This document shows positions 11,491 through 20,507 of a stretch of DNA of 64,000 bases, in pieces. The stretch spans positions 1-64,000 of the forward strand of contig NZ_QXPZ01000015.1 in the NCBI RefSeq assembly GCF_003664595.1, given 5' to 3'. The first letter of the stretch is position 1, and every line of letters begins with the position of its first letter. This DNA comes from Atopobacter sp. AH10. Its GTDB lineage: Bacteria > Bacillota > Bacilli > Lactobacillales > Aerococcaceae. A program made the position numbers and the translations under genes. The notes beneath the pieces are model-generated. The model had not been told where the DNA came from. It ran no database searches and saw nothing but the letters and a program-made list of their open reading frames with translations.

Positions 11491-11817
11491 TTAATTACTT
11501 CCCGTTTGCTCGGTGGGTAATTGAAAAATAATTTCATCATCAAAACTATAATGATACTTCGAGCGAGCTAGTTCTAGGATATAGTCTTCACTTTGCAAAC
11601 GTTCAATTTGCTCATGAAGGTCTTTATTTTCAGCCTTCTTCTTAGCCACAGCTAGACGTACTTGTTCAGTTTCGACTTTCGCTGCCTGGATATCTTGGAC
11701 ATCTTTCATCGTCCGATAAATCACCACCAAGGCAAAAATAGCGCACAGCACGAGGGAGCATTTAACAGAAAATGCATATTCATAGCGAACTGACGCCCCT
11801 TTTTTTGTCTTTCTCAT
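11491..11817 (-). CDS. divIC: Cell division protein DivIC/FtsB-like
   Basis: A 108-residue bitopic membrane protein. It has a short basic cytoplasmic N-terminus (MRKTKKG), one transmembrane helix (~19-36), then a coiled coil (~40-75, VETEQVRLAVAKKKAENKDLHEQIERL) and a small C-terminal domain (DYILELARSKYHYSFDDEIIFQL). This is the DivIC fold that forms the FtsL/DivIB/DivIC divisome subcomplex. Its position between rqcP and the S1 gene is canonical. The ~470-base gap before it is unusual and contains a 42-bp tandem array. Confidence 0.92.
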   Translation of the reverse strand: MRKTKKGASVRYEYAFSVKCSLVLCAIFALVVIYRTMKDVQDIQAAKVETEQVRLAVAKKKAENKDLHEQIERLQSEDYILELARSKYHYSFDDEIIFQLPTEQTGSN

Positions 11818-12071
11818 GATGATACCCCTCCAAGGATCGAAAAAATTATAATCCTAGCTAAAGTATAGCAATAAAGCCCTAGAACTGTCCAATGAATTCT
11901 TGCTTTTTTTTAGATTTCTAAAGGCTTTTTCTAGCCTCTCACTTCTTCTTAAGCTTTTCTATAAAAAGTAACCGTCATTTGATGAAAAAACTTACATTCT
12001 CATCAAATTTTTCCTTTCATCCTTATGGATCAATTTTGTGGCTTGTTCCTTTTTCAAAAGCCTTTATTCTT

Positions 12072-12265
12072 TCAAGGACATTGCCCAGTCAGTTACTTTC
12101 TTACAAGTTTCATTCAAGGACTTTGCCCTGCCAGTTACTTTCTTACAAGTTTCATTTACGGGCAATGCCCAGTCAGTTACTTTGTTATAGGCTTCAATCA
12201 GAGTCATTGCCCAATCAGTTACTTTCTTACAGACTTCATTCAAGGACAACACCCAGCATTAAAGG
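12072..12265. repeat. Tandem array, 42-base units, rqcP-divIC gap
   Basis: Units start at 12072, 12114, 12156, 12198 and 12240, exactly 42 bases apart: four full copies and one partial. The core GCCCAGTCAGTTACTTTCTT is well conserved and the rest varies. Because 42 is a multiple of three and the unit lacks in-frame stops in several frames, false ORFs appear on both strands. The remainder of the gap (11818-12071 and 12266-12288) shows no gene, only an AAAGGCT/AGCCTTT hairpin near 12264-12288. Confidence 0.9.
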
Positions 12266-12288
12266 CTTCTTTTAGCTAGCCTTTTTCT

Positions 12289-12558
12289 CTACATGTCTTC
12301 TTTTTGAAGGGGAATTTCTTTTAAAATAGTATACATTTCTTTGACATCACTTTTTTTCGTACTGTCCTGAATTTTATCCACCCGAACAGTCAATGTTTTA
12401 TTGCCATAACGAATGGTCAATTCATCTCCTTCTTTCACATCTGTCGAGCACTTAGCCACACGTTCGTTAATCGTAATACGCCCTTGATCTGCTACCTCTT
12501 TAGCCACCGTACGACGTTTGATCAAACGAGAAACTTTTAAAAATTTATCTAATCTCAT
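12289..12558 (-). CDS. rqcP: S4-domain ribosome quality control protein RqcP (YabO/Hsp15-like)
   Basis: An 89-residue protein formed almost entirely by one S4 RNA-binding domain ([28 protein letters not shown], then the basic turn region up to KTLTVRV). In Bacillus the homologue stabilises peptidyl-tRNA in the P site during RqcH-driven alanine tailing on obstructed 50S subunits. Its length and the neighbouring divIC match that family. It is flanked on both sides by 42-base tandem arrays. Confidence 0.88.
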   Translation of the reverse strand: MRLDKFLKVSRLIKRRTVAKEVADQGRITINERVAKCSTDVKEGDELTIRYGNKTLTVRVDKIQDSTKKSDVKEMYTILKEIPLQKEDM

Positions 12559-12638
12559 CTTCTTTATCCCCTCTGGTTTTTATTTATCTGGAGCTGAATT
12601 TATACAATAAGCCATTTTTTCTTCATCTAACTTTCATT

Positions 12639-12940
12639 AGCTCGCTCCTATAAGCTATCTATTTCCTTATAGCTAACATTGGGTTTGTTCTATAAGGCAT
12701 CTATCCCTTTTCAGCTAACATCAACTTTATCCTATAAGACTCCTATCCCTTTTTAGCTAACATTGGGCTTATCCTATAAGGCATCTATCCCTTTTCAGCT
12801 AACATTGAGCTTTATCCTATAAGACTCCTATTTCCTTCTAGCTAACATTGGGTTTGTCCTATAAGACTTCTTTTCTTCTTAGCTAGTGAAAAAATATGGT
12901 CTACACAAGTGGCTAGATCTCCTTTACTTAGCGAAAAAAT
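12639..12940. repeat. Tandem array, ~42-base units, downstream of the spoVB-like gene
   Basis: AGCTAACAT-type cores start at 12671, 12713, 12755, 12797, 12840 and 12881 (spacings 42, 42, 42, 43, 41), with a shorter copy at 12639. The unit alternates between two sub-versions (ggcatctatcccttttc and gactcctatccctttt). The last copy (tagtgaaaaaat, to 12895) resembles the coding end of the adjacent gene (tagcgaaaaaat, 12929-12940) 45 bases away, so the array may have started from that gene end. This fills the rqcP-spoVB gap. Confidence 0.88.
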
Positions 12941-14528
12941 GCTTTTTTAGTCCTAATATTTTTTCTCCTAAGGGCAGGATTTCCCACTCTTCTTTGGTCA
13001 AATAGTTAGCTTTCAGGATAAAGAAAATCCCTAGCCCTAAGCCTATTCCTACTTGTAGACCTAAAGTAAGCAAATGCCCCCAGCGATTCTCTGGGCTAAT
13101 CCCGTAAAATACCGCTAAACAGATAGCCCCCATCAAGCCTACTTCCAAAAGTTGCCGTAGACTATCTCTCATGGTGAAAACAAAGCCTACATCACTTTTC
13201 CTCTGCAATTCTAAGGCAATCACCGCTAAAGCAAGTGTTGTAGCTAAAGAAGCCCCTACTATCCCCAAATACCGTGTTAAAGGATAGGTCAAAAAAGCTT
13301 TGACCGTTAGTCCTAGAAGAAGGGCTAAAAGGCTATGACGAAAACGACTTTGCCCTTGATAAATGGCTTGCTGGCTCAAGATGAAAGACAGGGGCAAAAG
13401 GCCTAAAGCAAAGACTTGTAAAGCAAGGGAACCTGCCGAATCTTCGAATAAAGTAGTATTTAATGCTTTCATGACCGCTATTAAGCCCATCGTTAAATAA
13501 AGAGAAGATAGCTGATTGATTCGCAACAATTCTTTCGCTTTTTTCCTAAATATCTCTTTGTCCTCGCTAAAACTTTTTCGTAAAGTCGGCATATAGGTTG
13601 TTGCCAAACTAGTGACAAAGACTGCCCCTAATTGAATAATCGGTTGACCCCTATCGTAAACTCCCTTTAAAGATTTAGCCAAGGACGCTTTCCCCTCCAA
13701 TGCCTTTAAGGCTTTAAAAATACTAAAAGAATCTACAGCTTGAAAGGCAATCAAGAGGGCTGCAAAAGCAATGAATACACTCGCTTGCTCTAGGAATATC
13801 TTTGCTTCCTTGAGCCAAAAAGCGATGCGGTTCTCACCCTTTATAGAAGACCGCTTTTTATTTTTTGACCATAAGGGTAGCTTAAGGCCTGACATCATGA
13901 GGAGGAAAATAGCTGCTAATCCACCGAAGAATCCTCCTAACATGGCTACAGATGAGACCTGATAAAGAGAATTGGACAAGAAGCCATAGCAGGCATACAG
14001 AATAACTCCGACACGCACGGCTTGCTCCACAATCAAACTGTAAGCGAGCAAAGTCCATTGCCCCTTAGCTTGCAATTGCCCTCTCATTAAAGAAAGGGGG
14101 GCTATCAAGCAATAAGCCCAACTCACTTGTTTGATTACGCTAGACAAGGCCTTATCTCCCATCCAAGAAGCAATCTCCCCTGCAAAAAAGAATAGGGCTA
14201 GAGCCATTAGAAAGGATAAACTCCCTATAAAGATAAAGGATTGACGTAATATATCCCCCTCATCTTTTTCTCCCTGACTCTCCACTAAACGTCCAGCTAA
14301 AAATTGGGGTAAACTACTCGCCGATAAGAGTTGAGCAAAGGCATAGAAAGGATAAGCTTGTTGAAAAACATAGAAGCCCGCATCCCCCAACTTGTTTTGG
14401 AAAGGAATCCGGTAGACTGCACTCAAGAATTTGACCAAAAAGCCTGCAATCGCAAGCCCTGACGCCCCCTTCAGCAGTCGATTTCCATTTCCTCTTATCA
14501 TTTGGCCACTATTTCCCTTTTGCCCCAT
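12924..14528 (-). CDS. MOP-superfamily polysaccharide/lipid flippase (SpoVB/YabM-like)
   Basis: A 534-residue polytopic membrane protein, about 14 predicted transmembrane helices, opening LLKGASGLAIAGFLVKFLSAVYRIPFQNKLG, the typical N-terminus of the SpoVB/MurJ-like polysaccharide exporter family. Members are lipid-linked precursor flippases; whether this one acts on lipid II or another substrate cannot be told from the sequence. It overlaps the end of mfd by 20 bases. Downstream of mfd is its usual place in Bacillus relatives. Confidence 0.88.
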   Translation of the reverse strand: MGQKGNSGQMIRGNGNRLLKGASGLAIAGFLVKFLSAVYRIPFQNKLGDAGFYVFQQAYPFYAFAQLLSASSLPQFLAGRLVESQGEKDEGDILRQSFIFIGSLSFLMALALFFFAGEIASWMGDKALSSVIKQVSWAYCLIAPLSLMRGQLQAKGQWTLLAYSLIVEQAVRVGVILYACYGFLSNSLYQVSSVAMLGGFFGGLAAIFLLMMSGLKLPLWSKNKKRSSIKGENRIAFWLKEAKIFLEQASVFIAFAALLIAFQAVDSFSIFKALKALEGKASLAKSLKGVYDRGQPIIQLGAVFVTSLATTYMPTLRKSFSEDKEIFRKKAKELLRINQLSSLYLTMGLIAVMKALNTTLFEDSAGSLALQVFALGLLPLSFILSQQAIYQGQSRFRHSLLALLLGLTVKAFLTYPLTRYLGIVGASLATTLALAVIALELQRKSDVGFVFTMRDSLRQLLEVGLMGAICLAVFYGISPENRWGHLLTLGLQVGIGLGLGIFFILKANYLTKEEWEILPLGEKILGLKKHFFAK

Positions 14529-17500
14529 GAGTCATCTCCTCCATTTGCTCATGTGTTTTTTGGAAAAACCGCCTCAATTCCGTGATAAAACTATCTGGAG
14601 TCCGCTTAGCTATCCGGAAACATAAAACAAGTTGTCCATCAGCCATTTGTACATTGGCCTTCATTTGCGTTGCAGTTAAACAAGAGAAGAGACTTTCCCC
14701 AGCTAATAAGAGGGAAGCTTTCCCATCAAAAATCACAGTGATCTCATCCGCTTTTTGCTTGATGGATAAGCAGCCTGATTCTTGCGCTTCATACCTTAAC
14801 CAACCAATATCTAGTAGGTGAGCTGCTTCGTCTGGAAAGACACCAAAACGATCAATGAGATCATCCTGAATTTCCCGATAGGCTTCCTCCCCATCGATAG
14901 CGTGAATACGTTTATAAAATTCTACTTTTTGGTATTCATCAGCCATGTAAGAAGAAGGGAAGTAGGCAGGCACGTTCAAGTTAATATCCACCTCTTCTTT
15001 TTCTTGTTGAGGGGTTTGATGCTCCAACTCAGCCTTCTTTCGATCGACAGCTTCTTTAAGCAATTGCACATAAAGATCATAACCTACCGAATCAATAAAG
15101 CCGTGTTGTTGTTGACCGACTAAGTTCCCAGCGCCACGAATAGACAAATCCCGCATGGCAATTTTAAAGCCTGATCCTAAATCGGTAAATTCCCTCATCG
15201 TTTCCAATCTCTTTTGACCAATTTCTGTAATAGTCTTATCCGGCTGATACATGAGGTAGGAGTAGGCTAAACGATTGGTTCGCCCTACCCTTCCTCTCAA
15301 TTGGTAGAGTTGAGAAAGGCCAAAGCGATCAGCATTTTCAATAAAGAGCGTGTTCACATTAGGCAAGTCGATCCCTGTCTCAATAATCGTCGTGGTCACT
15401 AAAACATCCAATTCTTTTTCATAAAAATCCATCAATACAGCTTCTAATTCTCGTTCAGTCATCTGCCCATGAGCTATACCTACTCGGGCACTTGGCACTA
15501 AACTTTCAATATAGCCCCGTTTTTGTTCAATAGTTTCTACCCGATTAGATAGGTAGAAGACTTGACCTCCACGAGCCAACTCTCTTTCAATAGCATCACG
15601 AATGACTGCCCCATTTTGTTCCATCACATAGGTTTGAATAGGGTAGCGATTAGCTGGTGGTGTTTCGATCACCGACAAATCCCTAACCCCTAACATAGAC
15701 ATGTTTAAGGTTCGAGGAATCGGTGTCGCCGTTAGGGTCAGTACGTCTACTTGTGTTTTCAATTTTTTCAGTCTTTCCTTGTGGCGAACCCCAAAACGTT
15801 GCTCCTCATCCACAATCAAAAGACCCAAGTCTAAGAAATCCACATCTTTACTTAAGACACGATGCGTCCCTATCACAATAGCCGTCTGTCCCTTTTTCAA
15901 GCGTTCAATCGTTTCCTTCATTTGCTTTTGCGTCCGAAAACGACTCATCAATTCAATCTCGAAAGGAAAATCTTTAAATCGATCTTTAAAAGTCTCGTAG
16001 TGTTGCTCTGCCAAAATAGTAGTCGGGGTTAAAACAGCCACTTGTTTCCCGTCCATCACACACTTAAATGCTGCCCGCATCGCCACTTCAGTTTTCCCAT
16101 AACCCACATCTCCAATCAAGAGACGATCCATGGGTTTAGGTTTTTCCATGTCTTCTTTTATTTCTCGAATACTCCGTAATTGGTCTGGCGTTTCTTGGTA
16201 ACCAAAAGATTCTTCAAATTCAGCTTGTTCCTTTGTATCTTTAGAAAAAGCATATCCCTTTTGGAAACGGCGTTGAGCGTATAAATCAATTAAATCGTCT
16301 GCAATGTCCTCTACCTTAGAAGCTACTCTCGCCTTAGTTTTAGCCCATTCTGTCCCACCTAATTTATTAATTTTCGGTGTTTTAGATTCAGAAGCCACAT
16401 ACTTCTGTACCAATTTCAATTGATCGATTGGCACATAGAGATGTCCCCCGTCTTGATAGGCGATAGACATATATTCTCTTGTAATCCCCGACACCACTAA
16501 TTCTTTAATGCCTTGGTAGATCCCAATCCCATGATTGACATGAACAACATAATCGCCCTTTTTCAACTCCGTATAACTCTTCAAACGTTCAGAGTTGGAC
16601 AGGTTATTGCCAATCTTTCTTCTCTTTTGACGTTTATTGAATAGTTCTCTTTCGGTAATCACTGCCAAATTATCCATCGGCAACTCAAAACCTGATTGAA
16701 TTGGCTCTTGTATAATTTGAAGAGCACCTTGGACATATTCTTTTTGATCACTATAGATGAAATTAATCCCAAAGTCTTCTAGAACTTGTGTCACTTGCTC
16801 TTTGGCTTTACTTGAAGACAAGGCTAACAGGACTGTCATGTGTTGTTTCTCTAGACGTTTGATTTCTTGTTCTAACATAGGCATTTGAGAGAAAAATTCT
16901 AACATAGGTCTAAATTCCACCTGATGAACTGCGTCAAAATGCAGTTGCCCCAAGCCTCGTTGAATGCTGGCTAAAAAGCTGGTCGAATGCTTTGTCGCAA
17001 GGATTTCTTCCCGTGGATTGAGCACAAAGTCTGTCTCTGGTAGCCAAATACCTTCTTGTCGTTGATCCACAACCCACTGCCCTGCTTCTTCTAAAATCAA
17101 GGCTGATTGTTCACTAAAGCGCGCATAATCATCCACAACAATCGGAGAATCCTTTGGCAGATAAGCCAGCAAACTCTCTAATTTGCTATGAAAAAGGCTC
17201 AAATAATAAGCCACATTAAGGGGCTCTTCGCCATTCTCCATTTGCGTGATCAAATCTTCTAAATGCAATTGCCATTTAGCCAATAATTCTGGATATTTCC
17301 GTTTTCTCTTCACACTGGCCAAAGCTTCCTTCAACTGCTTTATAACAGCTGGATAGGCTTCTTTTGTAAATTGCCACTCCTGACTAGGCCACACATTAAC
17401 TGTTTCTATTTCGCCAATAGATTGTTGCGTTTCAGGATCAAATTCCCTTAAACTATCAATTTCTGTATCAAAAAAATCTAAACGAATCGGTAGGTTACGG

Positions 17501-18063
17501 TTCATGGGGAAGATATCAATAATCGACCCTCTTCTCGCATATTCCCCTGGCCGATTCAACTGGCTTTGCCCTTGATAGCCCAATAATTCTAAACGATCCA
17601 CCAAAGCTTCCAAACTTCCCCAATCGTCTCCTACTCGAACGGAAAACTCTTGAGCTGCCCAGACCTTTGGCGGCAAAAGTGGCTTAGATAAACTAGCTGT
17701 AGCAGCAAAAACAAGCCCCTTACGCCCTTCTAATAAGTGGATCATGGCTTTCAAGCGTTCAATTTGGTGAGGCATGGACGCAATAGCCATTTCAGAGGCT
17801 AAAGATTCTTCAACAGGGAACTCTGTCAGTGTCAAATCCTTCCCAGCGTATTGTTCACACTCTTCCTTTAAATCCGTCAAGGCTAATAGGTTCGGTAGAA
17901 GGACTAAGACTGGTCGGTCGCTCTGTTCCGCCAACTCCACTAAGCTTAAAGCCTTAGCCGATCCTCCTAAGCCAATCACTACTTGTCTTGAGTATTTCCC
18001 CACCCCTTTTAACCACTGACGAATGGGAGATTGTTCTTTTGTTAATTTGAGTATAGTTTGCAT
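14509..18063 (-). CDS. mfd: Transcription-repair coupling factor Mfd
   Basis: A 1184-residue DNA translocase that removes stalled RNA polymerase and recruits UvrA. Visible parts in order are the UvrB-homology N-terminal module (~1-330), the RNA polymerase-interacting CarD-like domain (LKKGDYVVHVNHGIGIYQGI, ~500), the Walker A GDVGYGKTEVAMRAA (~650), the DEEQRFGV Walker B, the conserved TATPIPRTLNMSM and the RecG/TRG motifs (QLYQLRGRVGR), and the C-terminal autoinhibitory domain. Full length and intact. It shares an operon with the overlapping flippase gene downstream. Confidence 0.97.
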   Translation of the reverse strand: MQTILKLTKEQSPIRQWLKGVGKYSRQVVIGLGGSAKALSLVELAEQSDRPVLVLLPNLLALTDLKEECEQYAGKDLTLTEFPVEESLASEMAIASMPHQIERLKAMIHLLEGRKGLVFAATASLSKPLLPPKVWAAQEFSVRVGDDWGSLEALVDRLELLGYQGQSQLNRPGEYARRGSIIDIFPMNRNLPIRLDFFDTEIDSLREFDPETQQSIGEIETVNVWPSQEWQFTKEAYPAVIKQLKEALASVKRKRKYPELLAKWQLHLEDLITQMENGEEPLNVAYYLSLFHSKLESLLAYLPKDSPIVVDDYARFSEQSALILEEAGQWVVDQRQEGIWLPETDFVLNPREEILATKHSTSFLASIQRGLGQLHFDAVHQVEFRPMLEFFSQMPMLEQEIKRLEKQHMTVLLALSSSKAKEQVTQVLEDFGINFIYSDQKEYVQGALQIIQEPIQSGFELPMDNLAVITERELFNKRQKRRKIGNNLSNSERLKSYTELKKGDYVVHVNHGIGIYQGIKELVVSGITREYMSIAYQDGGHLYVPIDQLKLVQKYVASESKTPKINKLGGTEWAKTKARVASKVEDIADDLIDLYAQRRFQKGYAFSKDTKEQAEFEESFGYQETPDQLRSIREIKEDMEKPKPMDRLLIGDVGYGKTEVAMRAAFKCVMDGKQVAVLTPTTILAEQHYETFKDRFKDFPFEIELMSRFRTQKQMKETIERLKKGQTAIVIGTHRVLSKDVDFLDLGLLIVDEEQRFGVRHKERLKKLKTQVDVLTLTATPIPRTLNMSMLGVRDLSVIETPPANRYPIQTYVMEQNGAVIRDAIERELARGGQVFYLSNRVETIEQKRGYIESLVPSARVGIAHGQMTERELEAVLMDFYEKELDVLVTTTIIETGIDLPNVNTLFIENADRFGLSQLYQLRGRVGRTNRLAYSYLMYQPDKTITEIGQKRLETMREFTDLGSGFKIAMRDLSIRGAGNLVGQQQHGFIDSVGYDLYVQLLKEAVDRKKAELEHQTPQQEKEEVDINLNVPAYFPSSYMADEYQKVEFYKRIHAIDGEEAYREIQDDLIDRFGVFPDEAAHLLDIGWLRYEAQESGCLSIKQKADEITVIFDGKASLLLAGESLFSCLTATQMKANVQMADGQLVLCFRIAKRTPDSFITELRRFFQKTHEQMEEMTHGAKGK

Positions 18064-18127
18064 CTTTCTTAAAACCCTTTTCCTCTTCCTGTACTCCTTG
18101 ACTAATTCCTAGTGTCTACTAGTAAAG

Positions 18128-18296
18128 CCTTACTGCTTATACTGACTCATTACTACTTGCGCTAACTCATTACTGCTTGTGCTGACGCATTACTGCTTGT
18201 GCTGAATCATTACTGCTTGTGCTGACGCATTACTACTTGTGCTGACGCATTACTGGTTATACTGACTCATTACTGGTTATACTGGCTCATTACTGC
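18128..18296. repeat. Tandem array of exact 20-base units running into the pth stop codon
   Basis: The motif CATTACTGCTTGTGCTGACG recurs with cat at 18148, 18168, 18188, 18208, 18228, 18248, 18268 and 18288, a strict 20-base period, with a degenerate copy at 18128. On the minus strand the first units are the last codons of pth (AVMSQYNQ, stop at 18272-18270), so the array consists of copies of the pth end, including TAATG. The units shift gradually from the coding version to a diverged version. Confidence 0.95.
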
Positions 18297-18833
18297 TTCA
18301 AATTTCTTTCCTGAAGCCCAATCCTTCAGGGCATCTACACCCGCTAAAACAGCTCCTAATACTGCTTCATGTTCATCTTTTTTGAAGGGGGTTAAGACAT
18401 GATCAACGACCGCTTGACGCCCATTCGGATGGCCAATACCTAATTTTAATCGTTTGATTTCTGTCGTCCCCATCCATTCTTGAATATCTTTCATCCCCCG
18501 ATGGCCACCTGCAGACCCTTTAAAGCGTAGACGTAATTTACCAACTGCTAAATCCATATCATCATAAACGACTAAGAGGTCCTCTGTATCTACATTGAAA
18601 TAGTCCATAATAGGTCCCACACAATGGCCAGAACGATTCATATAGGTCAAAGGTTTGACTAACAAAATCTTCTCCCCATTCACAAACCACTCCGCATATA
18701 CACCTTCAGCTCGTTCACGATTAAAACTTAAGCCCTCTTGATGGGCTAATTCATCTAAGGTAATAAAGCCCATATTATGCCGAGTATTTAAATATTGACT
18801 ACCTGGATTTCCTAAACCAACAATAACTTTCAT
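18270..18833 (-). CDS. pth: Peptidyl-tRNA hydrolase
   Basis: A 187-residue enzyme from the ATG at 18833, chosen because AAAGGTG lies just upstream and MKVIVGLGNPG is the family N-terminus (a GTG at 18848 would add five residues). It frees tRNA from peptidyl-tRNA drop-off. The catalytic His is in NTRHNMGF, with the conserved LTYMNRSG, VVYDDMDL and GSAGGHRGM motifs. It heads the mfd block, as in most Firmicutes. Its last eight codons lie within a 20-base tandem array that extends ~140 bases downstream. Confidence 0.95.
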   Translation of the reverse strand: MKVIVGLGNPGSQYLNTRHNMGFITLDELAHQEGLSFNRERAEGVYAEWFVNGEKILLVKPLTYMNRSGHCVGPIMDYFNVDTEDLLVVYDDMDLAVGKLRLRFKGSAGGHRGMKDIQEWMGTTEIKRLKLGIGHPNGRQAVVDHVLTPFKKDEHEAVLGAVLAGVDALKDWASGKKFEAVMSQYNQ

Positions 18834-18894
18834 TTTTTCACCTTTCACTCAAAGGGTCATAGTACCCCATTTGAGATTATTCATTATTCTAACG

Positions 18895-19125
18895 CTTGAT
18901 TTATTTCTTCTTCGCACACGCTTGATTGCTCTTATTCTAAACGATTCATTTGCCACTTTTCCATCATGCGCTTCATTTGCCACTTTTTCTCATCTGTTTC
19001 ATTTATTTTTCCTCATACGCTTCATTCGCAGCTGGCTTTCATACGCTTCATTTGTTTATTTCTTTTTTCTCAAACAATTCATTCGCAGCTTATTTTAATA
19101 CGCTTCATTTGTTTCTTTTTCTCCA
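18895..19125. repeat. Degenerate repeat field in the pth-ldh divergent gap
   Basis: CTTCATTTGCC- and TTCATTCGCAGC-type words recur about every 24-33 bases (18944, 18971, 19020, 19046, 19079, 19103), in two alternating forms (cttcatttgccactttt and attcattcgcagct). The strand is strongly pyrimidine-rich. Rightward it gives way to the ldh regulatory region; no gene is seen in 18834-19386. Confidence 0.6.
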
Positions 19126-19203
19126 CTCTTATTTATCCCTTTTCCTCTAGCGTTATTTTATCCGTCTTTAGAAGCAAACTGTTTCATTTTTTTGAGAAAC
19201 TGT

Positions 19204-19217
19204 AGTAAACGCTTTCG
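19204..19217. promoter_or_regulatory. Candidate catabolite-responsive (cre) site upstream of ldh
   Basis: AGTAAACGCTTTCG agrees with the CcpA consensus TGWAANCGNTNWCA at all but the first and last positions. It is also the left arm of an AAACGCT/AGCGTTT inverted repeat ending at 19232. CcpA activation of ldh is known in lactic-acid bacteria. The site lies ~100 bases upstream of the -35, farther than usual for activation. Confidence 0.4.
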
Positions 19218-19319
19218 CTATGTTTAGCGTTTTCATGCTAGCTTATATTAAAAAAGCCTTGTAAGGCAGATTTTCTGAAAAATTTCTGTTTGCTTACATT
19301 ATAAAATTGTTCATTTCAG

Positions 19320-19377
19320 AAGACAAGCCGATTCTAAAATGGTATACTAGCAATAAGCAAAAAGTGAATCTAGGAGG
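19320..19377 (+). promoter_or_regulatory. ldh promoter and ribosome binding site
   Basis: A -10 TATACT at 19343-19348 lies 17 bases after a weak -35 AAGACA (19320-19325). AGGAGG at 19372-19377 is nine bases before the ATG. Confidence 0.65.
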
Positions 19378-19386
19378 TTATTCACC

Positions 19387-20361
19387 ATGGCTAATGCCAA
19401 CATTAAGAACAAAAAAATCATTCTCGTCGGCGACGGCGCTGTAGGATCTAGCTACGCTTATGCACTCGTTTTACAAAACATCGGTCAAGAATTAGGGATT
19501 ATCGACATTGCTAAAGAAAAAACTGAAGGGGATGCTTTAGACCTTTCTCACGCTTTGGCTTTCAACTCTCCAAAGAAAATTTACGCTGCTGACTACGCTG
19601 ACTGTAAAGACGCTGAAGTTGTCTGCATCACTGCTGGTGCTCCTCAAAAACCAGGTGAAACACGTTTAGACTTGGTGAACAAAAACATCCGCATCTTTAA
19701 AGGTGTTATCAAACAAATCATGGACAGCGGTTTCGATGGTATCTTATTAATTGCTGCTAACCCAGTTGATATCTTGACTTACGCTGCATGGAAATTCTCT
19801 GGTCTTCCTAAAGAACGTGTTATCGGTTCTGGTACTTCTCTTGACTCCGCTCGTTTCCGTCAAACTCTTGCTGAAGAATTGGACGTAGACGCTCGTAACG
19901 TTCACGGTTACATCCTTGGTGAACACGGTGACACAGAATTCCCTGTATGGTCACACGCTAATGTCGGTGGTTTACAAATCTACGAATGGGTTAAGAACCA
20001 CCCAGAAATCAACGAACAACGTATGGTCGAACTCTTCTTCGAAGTTCGTGACGCTGCTTACACCATCATCGAAAAGAAAGGTGCTACTTTCTATGGTATC
20101 GGTGCTACTTTAGCTCGTATCACCCGTGCTATTTTGGATGATGAAAATGCTATTCTTCCACTATCCGTTTACTTAAACGGTGAATACGGCGAAAGCGACA
20201 TCTTCATTGGTGTTCCAGCCGTTATTGGCAACAGCGGGATCAAACGTGTCATCGAAATCCCTCTAAACGATTCTGAACAAGCTAAAATGAAAGAATCCGC
20301 TGCTACTTTGAAGGGCGTTCTTCAAAAAGCTTTAGAAGAATTAGAAAAAGAAGCTCAATAA
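19387..20361 (+). CDS. ldh: L-lactate dehydrogenase
   Basis: A 324-residue NAD-dependent enzyme that reduces pyruvate to L-lactate, regenerating NAD in fermentation. The Rossmann motif is [10 protein letters not shown] near the N-terminus. The substrate-binding and catalytic residues lie in [11 protein letters not shown] and in [11 protein letters not shown], which holds the catalytic His. The codons are strongly biased towards a C- and T-ending set unlike the neighbours, as expected for a very highly expressed gene. It is monocistronic on the plus strand with its own promoter and terminator, convergent with prs. Confidence 0.97.
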   Translation: MANANIKNKKIILVGDGAVGSSYAYALVLQNIGQELGIIDIAKEKTEGDALDLSHALAFNSPKKIYAADYADCKDAEVVCITAGAPQKPGETRLDLVNKNIRIFKGVIKQIMDSGFDGILLIAANPVDILTYAAWKFSGLPKERVIGSGTSLDSARFRQTLAEELDVDARNVHGYILGEHGDTEFPVWSHANVGGLQIYEWVKNHPEINEQRMVELFFEVRDAAYTIIEKKGATFYGIGATLARITRAILDDENAILPLSVYLNGEYGESDIFIGVPAVIGNSGIKRVIEIPLNDSEQAKMKESAATLKGVLQKALEELEKEAQ

Positions 20362-20380
20362 GCTTTACTTTATTGAAACG

Positions 20381-20411
20381 AAACCATCACCATTATGGGT
20401 GGTGGTTTTTT
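20381..20411 (+). terminator. ldh terminator
   Basis: AACCATCACC-CATTATG-GGTGGTGGTT followed by TTTT: a textbook intrinsic terminator 20 bases past the ldh stop. Confidence 0.92.
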
Positions 20412-20450
20412 GTTTACCTGGCTCCTGCCCTAAAGTGACGTACGCAAGCT

Positions 20451-20485
20451 AACGCACCCTTCCAAAAGAGGGGTGCGTTGCTTTT
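20451..20485. terminator. Hairpin between convergent ldh and prs
   Basis: AACGCACCC and GGGTGCGTT pair around TTCCAAAAGAG. It has a short T-stretch (GCTTTTG) on the plus side and sits ~30 bases past the prs stop. It probably serves as the prs terminator or a bidirectional barrier. Confidence 0.65.
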
Positions 20486-20507
20486 GTCATATTCACTAGT
20501 TTTTCTT

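Noticed and set aside
12072-12265. Possible CRISPR array or repeat protein genes
   Set aside because: Units are contiguous tandem copies with no variable spacers, no Cas genes are present, and the apparent 60-100-residue ORFs on both strands simply follow from a 42-base period; residue changes are not those of a coding sequence.
18128-18296. 20-base array as direct repeats of a CRISPR or replication iterons
   Set aside because: There are no spacers, and no replication or initiator gene is near; the unit equals the pth coding end.
19204-19232. The AAACGCT/AGCGTTT inverted repeat as a terminator for a gene upstream
   Set aside because: No gene on the plus strand ends before it and no clear T-tract follows.
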